Program-made: the position numbers and the translations under genes
Origin: Eretmocerus hayati
Taxonomy: Eukaryota; Arthropoda; Insecta; Hymenoptera; Aphelinidae
Direction: 5' to 3'
DNA length: 64,000 nucleotides
Assembly: GCA_029851415.1 (NCBI GenBank)
Contig: CM056743.1
Coordinates: forward strand, 73,119,186-73,183,185
Notes under the pieces: model-generated
The model's input: the letters and a program-made list of their open reading frames with translations, nothing else
The model's database searches: none
What the model was told of the DNA's origin: nothing
Part shown: in pieces, positions 34,292 through 44,774 of the stretch
Numbering within the stretch: position 1 is the first letter of the stretch
Layout of the letters: the number at the start of each line of letters is the position of its first letter

Positions 34292-35341
34292 GGACCCCGC
34301 CATAAATCATAGGATTTCGGGTTTCAGCGAATCCTGACACTTTGGTAGTTACTAGATAGATTTTAACAAGCTGAATAAAAGTCTCAATGGGCACAAGAGA
34401 ATCTAACGTATCGTTTTTGAGTATTTCGCGATAAGAAATGCCTGAGCTTGCGAGCTAAAGTAGGGTTATGCAGTGTTTACACTTGACGCAGGCGTTCGAA
34501 TTCCATGCTTGCCTACGCACTCTACCTCGTAAGACTTGCACCTTGACTGCAAAATAGCTCATTCGTTTCTTAGAACTATTTTTTATTCTCTTCTTCAAGA
34601 TCTTTTCATCGAGTTCTAGCCAAAAACTGTTCGAGTTTGAGAGTGCGACTTTCGAGAAATCGTTGAGCTGTGAAATAGCGCATCTTCGTCCAGAAAAGTA
34701 CTCTTAGAAGGGATTGAGAATCTTTTTCATAATCATCAGAGTGTGTCGACCCCTGAGCTACTACACCATATCAGTTTTATATTATACACCGACCAACACA
34801 ACTCTCAAAAACATTCTCATTCGCCTAGTTCTTACTGGCGAGTGGTATTCGTTACATCTTTGCAAATCTGTTATTGAAAAGACGTGGCTCTCTTTGAGAG
34901 AATTCAAGATACGACGGTGTACTTTTCTGGACGAAGATGCGCTATTTCACAGCTCCGTTGCACCTGCAAACGATTTCTCGATAGTCGCACTCTCAAACTC
35001 GAACAGTTTTTGGCTAGAACTCGATGAAAAGATCTTGAAGAAGAGAATAAAAAATAGTTCTAAGAAACGAATGAGCTATTTTGCAGTCAAGGTGCAAGTC
35101 TTACGAGGTAGAGTGCGTAGGCAAGCATGGAATTCGAACGCCTGCGTCAAGTGTAAACACTGCATAACCCTACTTTAGCTCGCAAGCTCAGGCATTTCTT
35201 ATCGCGAAATACTCAAAAACGATACGTTAGATTCTCTTGTGCCCATTGAGACTTTTATTCAGCTTGTTAAAATCTATCTAGTAACTACCAAAGTGTCAGG
35301 ATTCGCTGAAACCCGAAATCCTATGATTTATGGCGGGGTCC
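34292..35341. mobile_element. Foldback/MITE of 1,050 bp inside pol
   Basis: Ends ggaccccgccataaatcat and atgatttatggcggggtcc are inverted copies. The arms, 34292-34708 and 34925-35341, are nearly identical over about 400 bp; the right arm has a small extra tgcaggtgcaacgg. No protein domain is present. The length is a multiple of three and both pol halves stay in one frame. An obvious target duplication is not visible. High arm identity inside a young Gypsy copy marks it as the latest event at this site. Confidence 0.9.
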
Positions 35342-36609
35342 TTTGCATCTTTGAATCGAGAGAAAACGATCCTAAGGTTCTCAATCATTCTTTCAAACGT
35401 GTTTGCTTTGACAATAACGTCATCTAGATAAACCATGCAAATTATGTTGATCAGATTGGACAGCACTTCTTCCATTAATCTTTCGAAAGTTGCAGGTGCA
35501 TTACAGAGACCAAATGCCATAACTTCGAATTCCCATAATCCATTGCCTATTGAGAACGCGGTTTTTTCCTTATCCTCTGGCCGAATCCGGATTTGCCAGT
35601 ATCCTGATTTTAAATCGAGCGTAGAAAACAAAGAATCGCCTTTCAAAGTATCCAGAATCTCGTCGATTTTCGGCAATGGGTAAGAGTCCTTCTTGGTCAC
35701 AGCATTGAGTCTACGGTAATCAACGCAAAATCTAATAGACCCATCTTTCTTAATTTTTATGACCACTGGCGAACACCAAGAACTTTTGGATTTGCTTATC
35801 ACCCCGTGTCTCTTCATTTCCTCTATCACTTTTTCTACTTTGCTTCTCAAATGCATAGGAACTCGACGAATTTGCTGTTTGATGGGTTTTGAATCCACCA
35901 CCTCGATTTTATGCTCTCTCAAATTACATCTACCTGTTTCCTCACCGTGAGAGAATTGCGTCTGGTGTTCTAACAAGAATTTATAGAATTGATTTTTCTC
36001 ATCCGGAGTCAACCCAACGGAATCGCGTTCAAAAACTGCAAGAAGAAAAGGGGGAAGTTTTTCTGGAGCCTGAAACGTCCTATCAACCTCCGGCGATTCC
36101 GATAGAATCCTACCTATAAATGTTCCTCCAAGATCAACTTCACGCGACTGGCCTGAGGATGTAGATGTTCCTAGAATAACCTCATCAATTGCCTTCGTGA
36201 CGCCTACTCTCTCAAGAAAATCTGTACCCAGAATGCAATCATCTTCCATATCAGTAACATAAACTGATAGACTAAGCTTGTGAATACCAACTTCTACCTG
36301 AACCGACGTTCTACAAATAGTTTTCACTCTCTCTCCCGTTGGATATCTCAAAATCGGAAAATTACTGGTTGTTCGAATTTTTCCATTCACCATGAATCTC
36401 TTACTAATGATTGACGCATCTGATCCAGAATCAATTTTGAAATTACAAGGCATGCCGTCCAATGAACCTAGATAGCAGTTAGCCCCGCTAGAACTCCCAG
36501 TAATTCTCCTCATTCTCCCAAAACCAGAGCCACTCATCGAGTTTTTGCCGAGGACTGGAGTCAATGTTGTCAAGCTTGCCTCGTCTAGCTTGACGTGTCT
36601 CAGTTTCCC
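35342..36609 (-). pseudogene. pol: Gypsy pol, 5' segment: protease and RT fingers/palm
   Basis: The frame begins at the slippery site without an ATG. The aspartic protease has CKIDSGSDASII with the DSG triad member and the flap-proximal ILGTDFLERV. RT blocks are SYPLPKIDEILDTL, FSTLDLKSGYWQI, AFGLCNAPATFERLM and the catalytic MVYLDD. The reading frame is cut at 35341 by the foldback, between the YLDD block and the thumb. The domains are otherwise complete. Confidence 0.92.
36600..36609 (-). promoter_or_regulatory. -1 frameshift site GGGAAAC at the gag stop
   Basis: The minus strand reads aag gga aac tga in the gag frame. GGGAAAC fits the X-XXY-YYZ slippery rule in the correct phase, and after a one-base backward slip the frame is open through protease and RT. 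The heptamer type is known from gag-pro junctions of some retroviruses. Confidence 0.8.
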
Positions 36610-38111
36610 TTGTCAGCATTCGTTGGGCAGTTCGAGCGGATGTGTCCTTCAAGACCACACGACCAGCAAGTGGGGAGTTGTCTTTTTTGTGTCGTGTTAT
36701 TTGAATTTGGTTTCATGTACTGTGAAGATGCCTGACTGAACTGATTTGAATTCAACGAGTTCCTATAACCATGCTCTCTACGATTCTCATCCCGAATAAC
36801 CTTTATTTCCATAGCGCGAGCTAAAGCTTTTTTCATTGAAGATATACCTTCGAGTTGCAACATTTCCCGAATTGAAAGATCATAAATTGCAGATATAAAC
36901 TTCGAACACGCGATCCGATCCTGTTCTTCAACCGGCGAATTTTTAAAAATATCCCGAACTAATCGAGAGATATCGGAAGCTAGAGATGAGAAATCCTCGT
37001 TAAATTCCTGTTTTCGATTCTGGAAAAGTGAAAAATTGATAGCCTGGAGATGAGAATCGCCAAAACGTAAATCCAAACTTGAGTGTAAAGATTCAAAACT
37101 GATCGTCTCTGGATCCACATTGTCAAGAACAGATTTTGCTTTCCCTCGCAGGCACGATGCCAGCATGATGCCCTTAGCTCTGTCATCCCAACCATTCGCG
37201 AGAGCAACTAATTTGAACTGATTGATGTACTCCCGTAGAGGTGTCTCTCCGTTATATTCATCTGCCTTTGGTCGAAATGATTTGTGAATTTGTGCAGTGA
37301 GTGGAATTGTCTGTGAGCCCGTTTGTAATTCATTTGTGTGAGAAATGTTGGGGATCGCGTTATGTGTTATGGTGTGAGAATTGGTTGAACTCAGCTGTTG
37401 TGGTCGTTGCTCAAGGAGCTCAATCCGCTGCATGAGTAACCGTCGCTCCTCCATCCAAACCCGCTGCTCTGCTTCCCATGCTCGTCGCTCAGCGATGAAA
37501 TCGCGATCTCGTTGGCGAAGCTCAGCAGCCATGTTGTCAATCTCGGGATCGTGCCGTATTTCACCGTTTGTCACAGCAGCGCAGGACGATCCCGCTGCGC
37601 CGACGGTTCGTTCGACGGCAGCGACTTCTGCAAAAATGCCGCCCGCAGTCGCAGTGCCTCGGTCCGCAGCGTTGTTGAGAACAGCACCACCGAAGACACC
37701 AGGGCGAGCGAAACCACCGTTGCCGATTGCTGCAGGTGTAGAGACAGCGGCGGCAGAAGGCTCCGTATCCGCAGGCATGACAGACGCAGCACCACCGGTA
37801 GGCGCAGTAGAACCAGGGTCACCCGAGATGTCAGGCTGCAAGCCATCACCAGCCGCATCACACGTGGCGTTGCCGCTGTCACCGCGGGTTGCCCTCGCGT
37901 CGATCATCTCAGCCACGGAAGGAGCCGCAGGGCGATGAGTGGTCGGCTCACGCATGACAACAGGGCCTTGGTCACTGCACTCACCTGGAAATCCACGGAA
38001 ACCAGATGCAGCATCAGATGATCTTGGGCTTTGTATCGGGACATAAAACGATACTGACCCAGCGTCCGTGCGATCTCCCGGCAGCAAATACTCGTTATTC
38101 CGGGTCCTCAT
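36600..38111 (-). CDS. gag: Gypsy gag polyprotein
   Basis: 503 residues from ATG 38111, the first in frame; the GTG upstream is unlikely. An Ala/Gly/Pro-rich N-terminal half is followed by a Glu/Arg-rich coiled coil (RDRDFIAERRAWEAEQRV). A retrotransposon capsid region follows (ADEYNGETPLREYINQFKLV, ASCLRGKAKSVLDN), then one CCHC knuckle near the C-terminus (CWSCGLEGHIRSNC). It assembles the virus-like particle and packages element RNA. The stop TGA directly follows the heptamer GGGAAAC, from which pol is reached by a -1 shift. The gene is intact. Confidence 0.92.
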   Translation of the reverse strand: MRTRNNEYLLPGDRTDAGSVSFYVPIQSPRSSDAASGFRGFPGECSDQGPVVMREPTTHRPAAPSVAEMIDARATRGDSGNATCDAAGDGLQPDISGDPGSTAPTGGAASVMPADTEPSAAAVSTPAAIGNGGFARPGVFGGAVLNNAADRGTATAGGIFAEVAAVERTVGAAGSSCAAVTNGEIRHDPEIDNMAAELRQRDRDFIAERRAWEAEQRVWMEERRLLMQRIELLEQRPQQLSSTNSHTITHNAIPNISHTNELQTGSQTIPLTAQIHKSFRPKADEYNGETPLREYINQFKLVALANGWDDRAKGIMLASCLRGKAKSVLDNVDPETISFESLHSSLDLRFGDSHLQAINFSLFQNRKQEFNEDFSSLASDISRLVRDIFKNSPVEEQDRIACSKFISAIYDLSIREMLQLEGISSMKKALARAMEIKVIRDENRREHGYRNSLNSNQFSQASSQYMKPNSNNTTQKRQLPTCWSCGLEGHIRSNCPTNADKGN

Positions 38112-38145
38112 TTCGCTGCTTCCCACTACCGTCCTTGGTTGTTGA

Positions 38146-38163
38146 ATCCCGGCTGAGCCCCCA
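38146..38163 (-). promoter_or_regulatory. Primer binding site, tRNA-Pro type
   Basis: Three bases inside the 5' LTR the minus strand reads tgggggctcagccgggat. It begins with TGG and closely resembles the classical tRNA-Pro primer site. The exact host tRNA is not in this window. Confidence 0.65.
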
Positions 38164-38166
38164 AAT

Positions 38167-38388
38167 TGTTACACTCACTCGTAACACAATAAATTAGAGC
38201 CACCGAATTATCAAAATAACGCGTGTCTTTATTTCTTTGACACAACAAGAGCGTCTTATCCTCGTGACAGCCACGAGCAGACTAACTTCAAAACATAACA
38301 ACACAAACAAACACACACTAGCAACCGACCGATCGATAAATACCAACGGTTGCGAACGTCAAATATTTACATATGTACAGATACAACA
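38167..38388 (-). repeat. 5' LTR of the Gypsy element
   Basis: Reads identical to the left LTR. It starts at the 38389-38392 ATAT duplication. Promoter and polyadenylation signals are presumably inside but not clearly readable. Confidence 0.95.
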
Positions 38389-38904
38389 ATATTATATTCT
38401 TTGATCAACTTATGGAATGAAGGTGTCAATGAGAATTTCCTCCAATATACAGTTTATTTGATGTCTAAGATAGAATGGGATCCTCTCAATCACAAGACTG
38501 TTGAAATTCAAGACGTACAACAAGAAACGGAGCTTTTGAAATTGAACAATGAAATCGACGAACACTTGAGAGATGAAATTGAGTATCAGAATCACACTCT
38601 GTTCCTTTTTGATTTAAACGAGTCTCATGATTTCGGTCAAAGATTTGGGAGTAATAAGATGACTGATAATGCATATGAGGGATATGATGAATGGGAAAAT
38701 TGCTTGACGAAATCGAAAGAGAAGAGTGTCGATTCGTCCAGTTCGAGATTTCATCCGTATCAAATTGGAACAAAATATATTACAAATGAAAAGAAATTTT
38801 CAGTTACTATCTCCAATACGAATAAAGAGAGGAATGAAATGGATAAATTGAACGATATTAAGAAAATTTTCAAGAAACTCAGGATTTTATTATACAAAGC
38901 ATAG
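38389..38904 (+). pseudogene. ORF of unknown function, 5' end displaced by Gypsy
   Basis: An open frame of about 170 codons ending at TAG 38902, rich in Glu, Asn and Lys (ETELLKLNNEIDEHLRDEIE, RFHPYQIGTKYITNEKKF). It continues from the ATG at 31590 if the Gypsy element is discounted, so the insertion split it after about two codons, unless an upstream exon exists. I do not recognise the family. It may belong to the same old AT-rich element as the RPA-like gene. Confidence 0.4.
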
Positions 38905-41288
38905 TATACAAAATTTTCATTCATATATCATGTACGAATGAAGAATAGAGTGAATTGATAAAATATTAAATTATTGGTTTAATGTGTAGATATTATACTT
39001 TTATGATGAAATCATCAACAGAAATGTTCCACATTACATGATCATTCCGATATACTTCCTCCGCCGTTGATCGTGTATATTTTCCATTCTAATTGTCGGA
39101 CTATTTTCCGAATACAAAAATAAACTGCTTCAAGACATGAATGAATAGTTGGACATTATTTCCGATGCAGTTTCACGCACTGGATCCAAATATGTATTCA
39201 TATTTGCTGTATGACATTACTTTTTCGAGATTCTCGAGGTTACAACTTCAAAGTACGCTAATGTGTGTGTTCGCCAAATGTGGGAATGAGAAAAAACTCG
39301 TAGAATTTCTTTTGAACCTGGAAATCAAGGGGAACTCAGTGAATCCCCAGTAGGGACCTTGATTATTTCACAAATGTGTTATTTGAGTTAACTTTAATTT
39401 CAATCTACGATCGTCAGTTTTTCCATTTCATTCGGAGCAATCCATTCAGTAGCTTGTTCCACGTCAATCGCTTAAAATATTCTCAAAGCATTTTTTATTC
39501 ATCCATATGTCTTTTTCGCTTTCATAGTATTAGAAAAAGATGATGGTGCGAAGTTTCATTCAGAAATGATTATTTTACATGAAACAAAAACACTCAAGTT
39601 ATTTCACTATTGATTGAAAATTTGAGAAATTGACTGGCCAATTCCCCCATAGCTTCGAAAGAGGCACCGCCGTCGACTCTCCAAAAGTATAGAACACATG
39701 TGGAGGCCAGCTCCACAGTACAAATTAGCAAATGTTATTTCGAAGTTACCCAGGAGTCAATTATAGTAACAGATCTAAGGATCATTGTTAGCAATAAATG
39801 GGGGCGTGAATTATATTCCCAACTTCATTTGATTTTCATTTATTTTGATTTCAAGGATAAAAATTCTGACTTAAGGGAACTCTAGAACTTGAGATATTCA
39901 GGGAACTTTTGTAATCATATTCCGTGAACACCATCTTCATGAAGGCTCTCTGTTATAGATCTGTTATATGGGCAAATCTCAGGAACTATGCGATTTTGAC
40001 TTTGAAATTTCGAGAATTTCCAGAATGGCAGCACGCCTCCCATGAACTTTTGTTTGGTCCAAGTAATCCTCAAACAATGATGAAATACTTGGGTATATAA
40101 TTTTGGAGCTCCGCCGTGGATTTTCGAGGAAGTAGAAGATTTTCTCATGTATTTGCATGGGAGCCTCATATTTGCGTGATTCTAATTGTCTCATGTGTAT
40201 GTGAATACATGGCATCCTCGGTGTTGGAATAGAGGGAAGGAGATAAGTTTGATAGTTTACAGTGTCTCCTGAATGTCTGTGGTACAGAATGAAGATGTGC
40301 CACAACCGGCAAAACGCTCATTTTCGTCCTTTGTCAATCCTCACAAGCTTCGCATCACGACCGAGATGAGGCTGTAGTAGGGGCGATTCTCATAATCATT
40401 CCTTGAAGTACAAATATCAGTTTACACGGGGTTGCAATCCCAACGGAATCGAAATTTTTGTGTGCTACACGAAAAATGATTTTTTTGACCCCATTTACGC
40501 AAAAATAACTTTTCTCATTTTAAGCCGCATCGTCGTGCGGGATCGAACACACTATCGTTCTTGGGATAGATTTGTAGGTTTTTGCATGTTGAATAAGATG
40601 TCGTTCTTACAGATACAAAATATTCACCGCCCCGAGTGCTGCATCCATTAGAAGAGCGATACAGGAAAAATTGTAAAATCGCAATTCGCTCCAATGAATC
40701 ATTGCCACTCTGACGCACTGATAGGCACAGCCTCGGGCGAGAATTATATGTTTCCCTATATGATAATCCATCACATATCCAATTTCCAGACCTATTGGTG
40801 AACCGCCCCGCCTGTGGCGAGCTAAGGCGTGAGAGAATTATGGCCCTGTTCGGTCGAAAATTGCGAATTTGTCTCAAAGAACCGTCTCCCAGTAACTTTC
40901 TATAGCAAGTAATAGACTCCTGGGTGATGCAGAACTATTAAATATGAGTGAATCTTCGGAATGATCTAATGCGAGCGGTGAAAAAATGCGACTGTTTTCC
41001 TGAAAACGTGAAAATAAGCCTATTCGGCCAAAGAGCATATTTCGTGAGATTTGCCCATATATTGAACAATGATTCGTAAACATGTTATTGATGAAGTGAG
41101 GTACCGCTCTCGCCTGTTTCTTTTTTCTCATACGAATTGAACCTTGATCATCAGGATTTTTTCAATAGATCATTGAACAATATTATGAATTTCATTACTT
41201 CCAAAATTATTTAGGATGTTCTTCCTTCACAAAATATTTATGAAAAACAATTCCTTATAGGAAATTTTATAGTTTTTCATTATATTTA
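38905..41288. other. Noncoding interval
   Basis: Several short open frames (39141, 39700, 40403 plus; 39915, 40515, 40874 minus) lack domains, conserved starts or splice support. Nothing else recognised. Confidence 0.35.
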
Positions 41289-41807
41289 TTGTTATATTCT
41301 AGGATATTGAGAATGGATGGATACGATAACTCGCATGGAAATTTGGAAAAAAACTTGGATCCCATACACAGAAATGAATGTAGAAGAAGTAACACGGTGA
41401 TAGAATCAATCCAAGATCGATTTTCTCTTCATACTCCATCAATGACACTATCTATTTCAGGAGTTTTTGATGAATTTTATAGTAAAATATTGTATTATAT
41501 TATAGATACTGAAATTTTCGGAAGAGTCCTGAGTTTCAGATTGAATTTCGAATTCAATATTCTCTATGGGAATCAAATGCACTAGAAAAAGAACCAAGTC
41601 TTGAATCTATAAAATCTAGTGTTAGGGGATCAAAACTGTTGAGAGAATTCTTCAAAAGTCTTGGGACTCCTCGATATTTCGAGTTATCAAAATTGCGCTG
41701 TGATGAGCCGAAAATGATACGAGAATAATAAAAAAATCTTATTTGGCAAGCTATTCCTCTCATAGTTCTTGATGGACAATTCACCTGAAATGGAAGAGCT
41801 CGTGTAC
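41289..41807 (+). pseudogene. Decayed ORF ending at the Polinton target site
   Basis: A frame of 98 codons (about 41289-41585), followed in other phases by short frames such as YFELSKLRCDEPKMIRE and FGKLFLS with stops between them. It resembles an old coding sequence that has frame-shifted. The family is unknown. The Polinton is inserted just behind it. Confidence 0.3.
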
Positions 41808-41813
41808 CATAAT
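41808..41813. repeat. Target site duplication CATAAT (left)
   Basis: Identical to 60663-60668. A 6-bp duplication is the norm for Polinton integrases. Confidence 0.9.
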
Positions 41814-41962
41814 AGTAGGTAAGCTACAAGGAGGCGAGCCCGCCTCCTTGTAGTATCCTACGCGTGTTGGGAGGCGAGCTCGCCTCCTTGTAGTATCCTA
41901 CAATGTATAAGAGTGTGCTCGGATCCTTGTAGTATCTTGGGTGTGTATAAGAAAGTGCCTCG
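41814..41962. repeat. Left terminal inverted repeat, 149 bp
   Basis: Contains a near-terminal hairpin (arms ctacaaggaggcg and cgcctccttgtag, loop agcc), the palindrome ggaggcgagctcgcctcc and one copy of a 79-bp module. Mate at 60435-60662. Confidence 0.92.
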
Positions 41963-43090
41963 AATTCCGAGAGGCAAAATCGGAATCGACCACCAGTGAC
42001 CGGCATCCCTTTTGGAATTTCGAATGCATACCCAAGTTTCTACACAGAAATAGTCGAGCTCATCGCTCGGGAGAAAAATTAAGCACAACATGCATCGGTT
42101 TCTTGTCCCTTTAACTCGCTTCTCACGGTGCACCTTCCTATGACGCGGATGATCGGTCTGTTTCATCCTGATGCCGCAGTGGCGAGACACGTGCACCCTC
42201 CTACAGCGTTTAGGGTTCGCATAATCCCAGCGGCTATTTAAACATCTGGAGAAGGTAGAATGATGCAGCATCAGATGCACTCACATCTTTCGGAGGCAGT
42301 ATTGTAAAAGATGTACCTTCTTAAAATAGGGATTGCCACTTGGGAATAACCCTCTGAATATTTCTTCCGATGCATTCAAAAGTCTTTAAAAGCAGTCAAA
42401 GTGGTATTATTTTAGGACCATGCAGTCCATCGCCCCAGACTATTGTGATTGTATCGCATATGCTGCCTGCGGATGCGGCTCAATAATTTTTGATGAGTCA
42501 ATGGGAAAATTCCTTCTTAGGCCGAAAACTTTGCAAATGTCATATAAACATCAGGTCTCGACCTTGAGGAGAAGCTTTACTATTCCGGGGAAAATGCACA
42601 GACCCTCCTGTATTATATGTGCCATGAATATTATTCTGGCAGCTGTGAGAAAATCTAGCTCCAGGGATCAAAGGGTCCTATTCCGAGCTTAAGATAAAGA
42701 GTGGTACATATATTTTCTTAGGCACAGTGAACGCCGTTGCAACTCAGACGGAGGTCACAAGGGTCCTTTTTCAAGGAGCTTCATTGATGAGTCGGGTGGC
42801 TAATACCACCGTGCGAACCAATTCAGATCCGTGGGATCCTCTCTAGGAGGGAAACTTCTTTCTCACGCTTGAAACATATAGACTTTTCAGAAAAATCAAG
42901 TATCTGGCGGAGAATTCAAATTTGGCCGTTTTTCCGAATCCCCCACCCCATCGTTAGAATTTCCAATATTCCCCTCGAAGATGGGTCAGGATGACCATTG
43001 TCCAAAGTCGCTTCTGATTGGCCCTCCCCAAATTTGGGGGTAGAAGAGTTTTTGAGCGAGGGCGTGGATTCAACCATGGAATAGCGCCTT
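41963..43090. other. Polinton left interior, no firm gene
   Basis: A frame of 90 codons at 42420-42692 (CDCIAYAACGCGSIIF, RPSCIICAMNII) is Cys-rich but has no promoter or homologue I recognise. Otherwise no feature. The sequence leads to the promoter at 43091. Confidence 0.35.
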
Positions 43091-43126
43091 TATAAGTTGA
43101 TGCACGAGCCACTCTTGGAGTCAGTC
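43091..43126 (+). promoter_or_regulatory. Core promoter of ORF A/B
   Basis: TATAAG at 43091 and initiator TCAGTC at 43121, with the start adenine 32 bp from the TATA. It is followed by a 5' UTR exon ending in a gtgagt donor at 43332. Confidence 0.7.
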
Positions 43127-43731
43127 TCACAACCTGGAGTTCACAAGTTTGTTCGTGGTCCGTGTATCATCTCTTGGCCGTCGGCGAGTACTCCAGCTTC
43201 CCTATTGACGAGTCCTGTGCGGGTCTCCATCTCCATCATCATCATCTTCTAGAAGCCACTGAGGGCCCCAGTCTCTCTCTTCCAAGGCTCTCCACATCGA
43301 GGAATCTCTCACTCCTCTCTATCTAATCACAGTGAGTAGTAACTTATTCATATATAAGTTTTTCTTCCACATTTATTTGATTCAAATTGCGGATTATTGT
43401 TCATCAAATTTCGGCGCGTGAGACTAGGAGTCAACAAGAAGGCTCGTCTAGCATAATCGGTCAATTATTTTATTCAACTCGCGGGTTATTTGTAAAAATT
43501 TCTGGGTGCGTTATACCAGGAGTCCATGAGTGAATAGGAGGCTCGTCTCAGCATGATTTGTATCCATAATATCTCCTCTCGTTCTCGCTGTATAGCAGTT
43601 ATGTTGCTGAAAGACCATCTATTCGCTCATAGGCTCCTAATACATCGCGCAAATTTTACACTAGCAATTCCGTATTATGTTGATAGTTAAGGAATAGAGT
43701 CTAATTGTTGTCCAATTTATTCGTAGATTTC

Positions 43732-44214
43732 ATGGAACCTACAACCCGAGAGTTGAATAACCAGGAAAAAGAGGCCCTAGGGGTCTCTATTTTTTGCCGA
43801 GCGTTCCTGCTTATATTGCAAGAGCCGGCGGGGTCACCCTTGCCGGCTTACCAGCCGCCACCACCTCCACCAAGACCTTCACCGGAAGTGATCGAGATAC
43901 CGGGGACACCACCCCAGTATTTCATTAATAGTAGGTGGACATCACCTGAGTTGACCGAGTTAGGTCGGCTCGGGTGGTATATACCTCCACCGAGTCCGAA
44001 GCTGATAGATCTCTCCTCCCCGCCGCCAGCGAAGCGCCAAAGGACGTCATCGCCAGCGGTGATCGACCTCACCGAAGGATCACCACCGCTGACTTCTATC
44101 AGCGGAATTGATACTCCGTTCAGCCCGGACGGGGTCATAAGTATCGCTGACACGCCCCAGAAAATTCGGCCTCTAGCCCCGTGTTGCCGTCGGCTGGACT
44201 TCGACGAGTTATAG
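43732..44214 (+). CDS. Polinton ORF A: nuclear, SUMO-interaction-like repeats
   Basis: 160 residues from ATG 43732. A 395-bp 5' UTR intron (43332-43726) ends five bases before it. The N-terminal 35 residues are mixed, then come a Pro-rich tract and four spaced hydrophobic-acidic motifs: EVIEIPGTPP, KLIDLSSPPP, AVIDLTEGSPP and GVISIADTPQ. VIDLT followed by acidic and Ser residues is the classical SUMO-interacting motif. PPAKRQR between motifs 2 and 3 looks like a nuclear localisation signal. No enzyme domain is visible. I infer a nuclear adaptor that binds SUMO or SUMOylated host proteins. It is otherwise unknown to me in Polintons. Confidence 0.65.
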   Translation: MEPTTRELNNQEKEALGVSIFCRAFLLILQEPAGSPLPAYQPPPPPPRPSPEVIEIPGTPPQYFINSRWTSPELTELGRLGWYIPPPSPKLIDLSSPPPAKRQRTSSPAVIDLTEGSPPLTSISGIDTPFSPDGVISIADTPQKIRPLAPCCRRLDFDEL

Positions 44215-44399
44215 AATATCAAATGAGCGGATACGTAACCCTCCACATAAATGTGCATCATGGGTTACTATCGGGTGGATCAATGACGATCCATCCAAAT
44301 ATCACATCTTTAATGGTGAGTTTTTTCTTCTTATCTCAGAATACATAATATATATGACATTTATACTCAAATAATATTCTTCTTTTTCAGTCCTGGGAG

Positions 44400-44774
44400 A
44401 TGAATAACCTCATTTCGGAGGTTTCTGAAAAAATGGACAGAATTGCAATTAAAAAAGTTGAGTGTGAGCCAGAGCTCCACATTTATGAGGATATAGATCC
44501 TCTGGTTCCCCAATCAGTGATGGAAAAACTTTGGCCTCCTGTAGGGGACCATTTATCTGAGGAAGAGATACGAGAAATTGAGAGGATCATCTTCCAAAGT
44601 TTGGAGCCAGCGCCTATCAAAGGCAAAGCATGGAGAATGCTTTGTCAGGAGAAGAAAAAGACGAAGAAGAAAACTGCCCTCGGCAGATTTAAAAAAATAT
44701 TGAAGAAGGATAGTAATAAGGGAAATATTTCGCCACTTCGGAAGAAGCTTGGCGAATTTTTGAATTTCCAGTAG
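44400..44774 (+). CDS. Polinton ORF B: small basic-tailed protein, unknown
   Basis: 124 residues. It begins nine bases after the acceptor of a 75-bp intron (44316-44390) that follows the ORF A stop. The acidic N-terminal half (VECEPELHIYEDIDPLVPQS, HLSEEEIREIERIIFQSLEP) is followed by a strongly basic tail (KKKTKKKTALGRFKKILKK). It has no own TATA box, so it would be read from the ORF A transcript by reinitiation or alternative splicing. It could be a nucleic-acid-binding accessory protein. I do not recognise a family. Confidence 0.45.
   Translation: MNNLISEVSEKMDRIAIKKVECEPELHIYEDIDPLVPQSVMEKLWPPVGDHLSEEEIREIERIIFQSLEPAPIKGKAWRMLCQEKKKTKKKTALGRFKKILKKDSNKGNISPLRKKLGEFLNFQ

Larger units (their letters stand above)
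31597..38388 (-). mobile_element. Gypsy-type LTR retrotransposon, 6.8 kb
   Basis: Bounded by two 222-bp LTRs (31597-31818 and 38167-38388) with TG...CA ends and a 4-bp ATAT duplication (31593-31596 and 38389-38392). On the minus strand: 5' LTR, primer binding site, gag, -1 frameshift site, pol (protease, RT, RNase H, integrase with GPY/F end), polypurine tract, 3' LTR. No envelope gene. Reading both LTRs base by base I find no difference, so insertion was very recent. pol is split by a 1,050-bp foldback at 34292-35341, so this copy is no longer functional by itself. Confidence 0.95.

Noticed and set aside
37381..38021. Plus-strand frames of 169-185 codons opposite gag
   Set aside because: Antisense shadows of the Ala/Arg-rich gag coding sequence.
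41824..42280. Minus-strand frames over the Polinton left end
   Set aside because: They extend into the terminal inverted repeat; the matching right end codes nothing.
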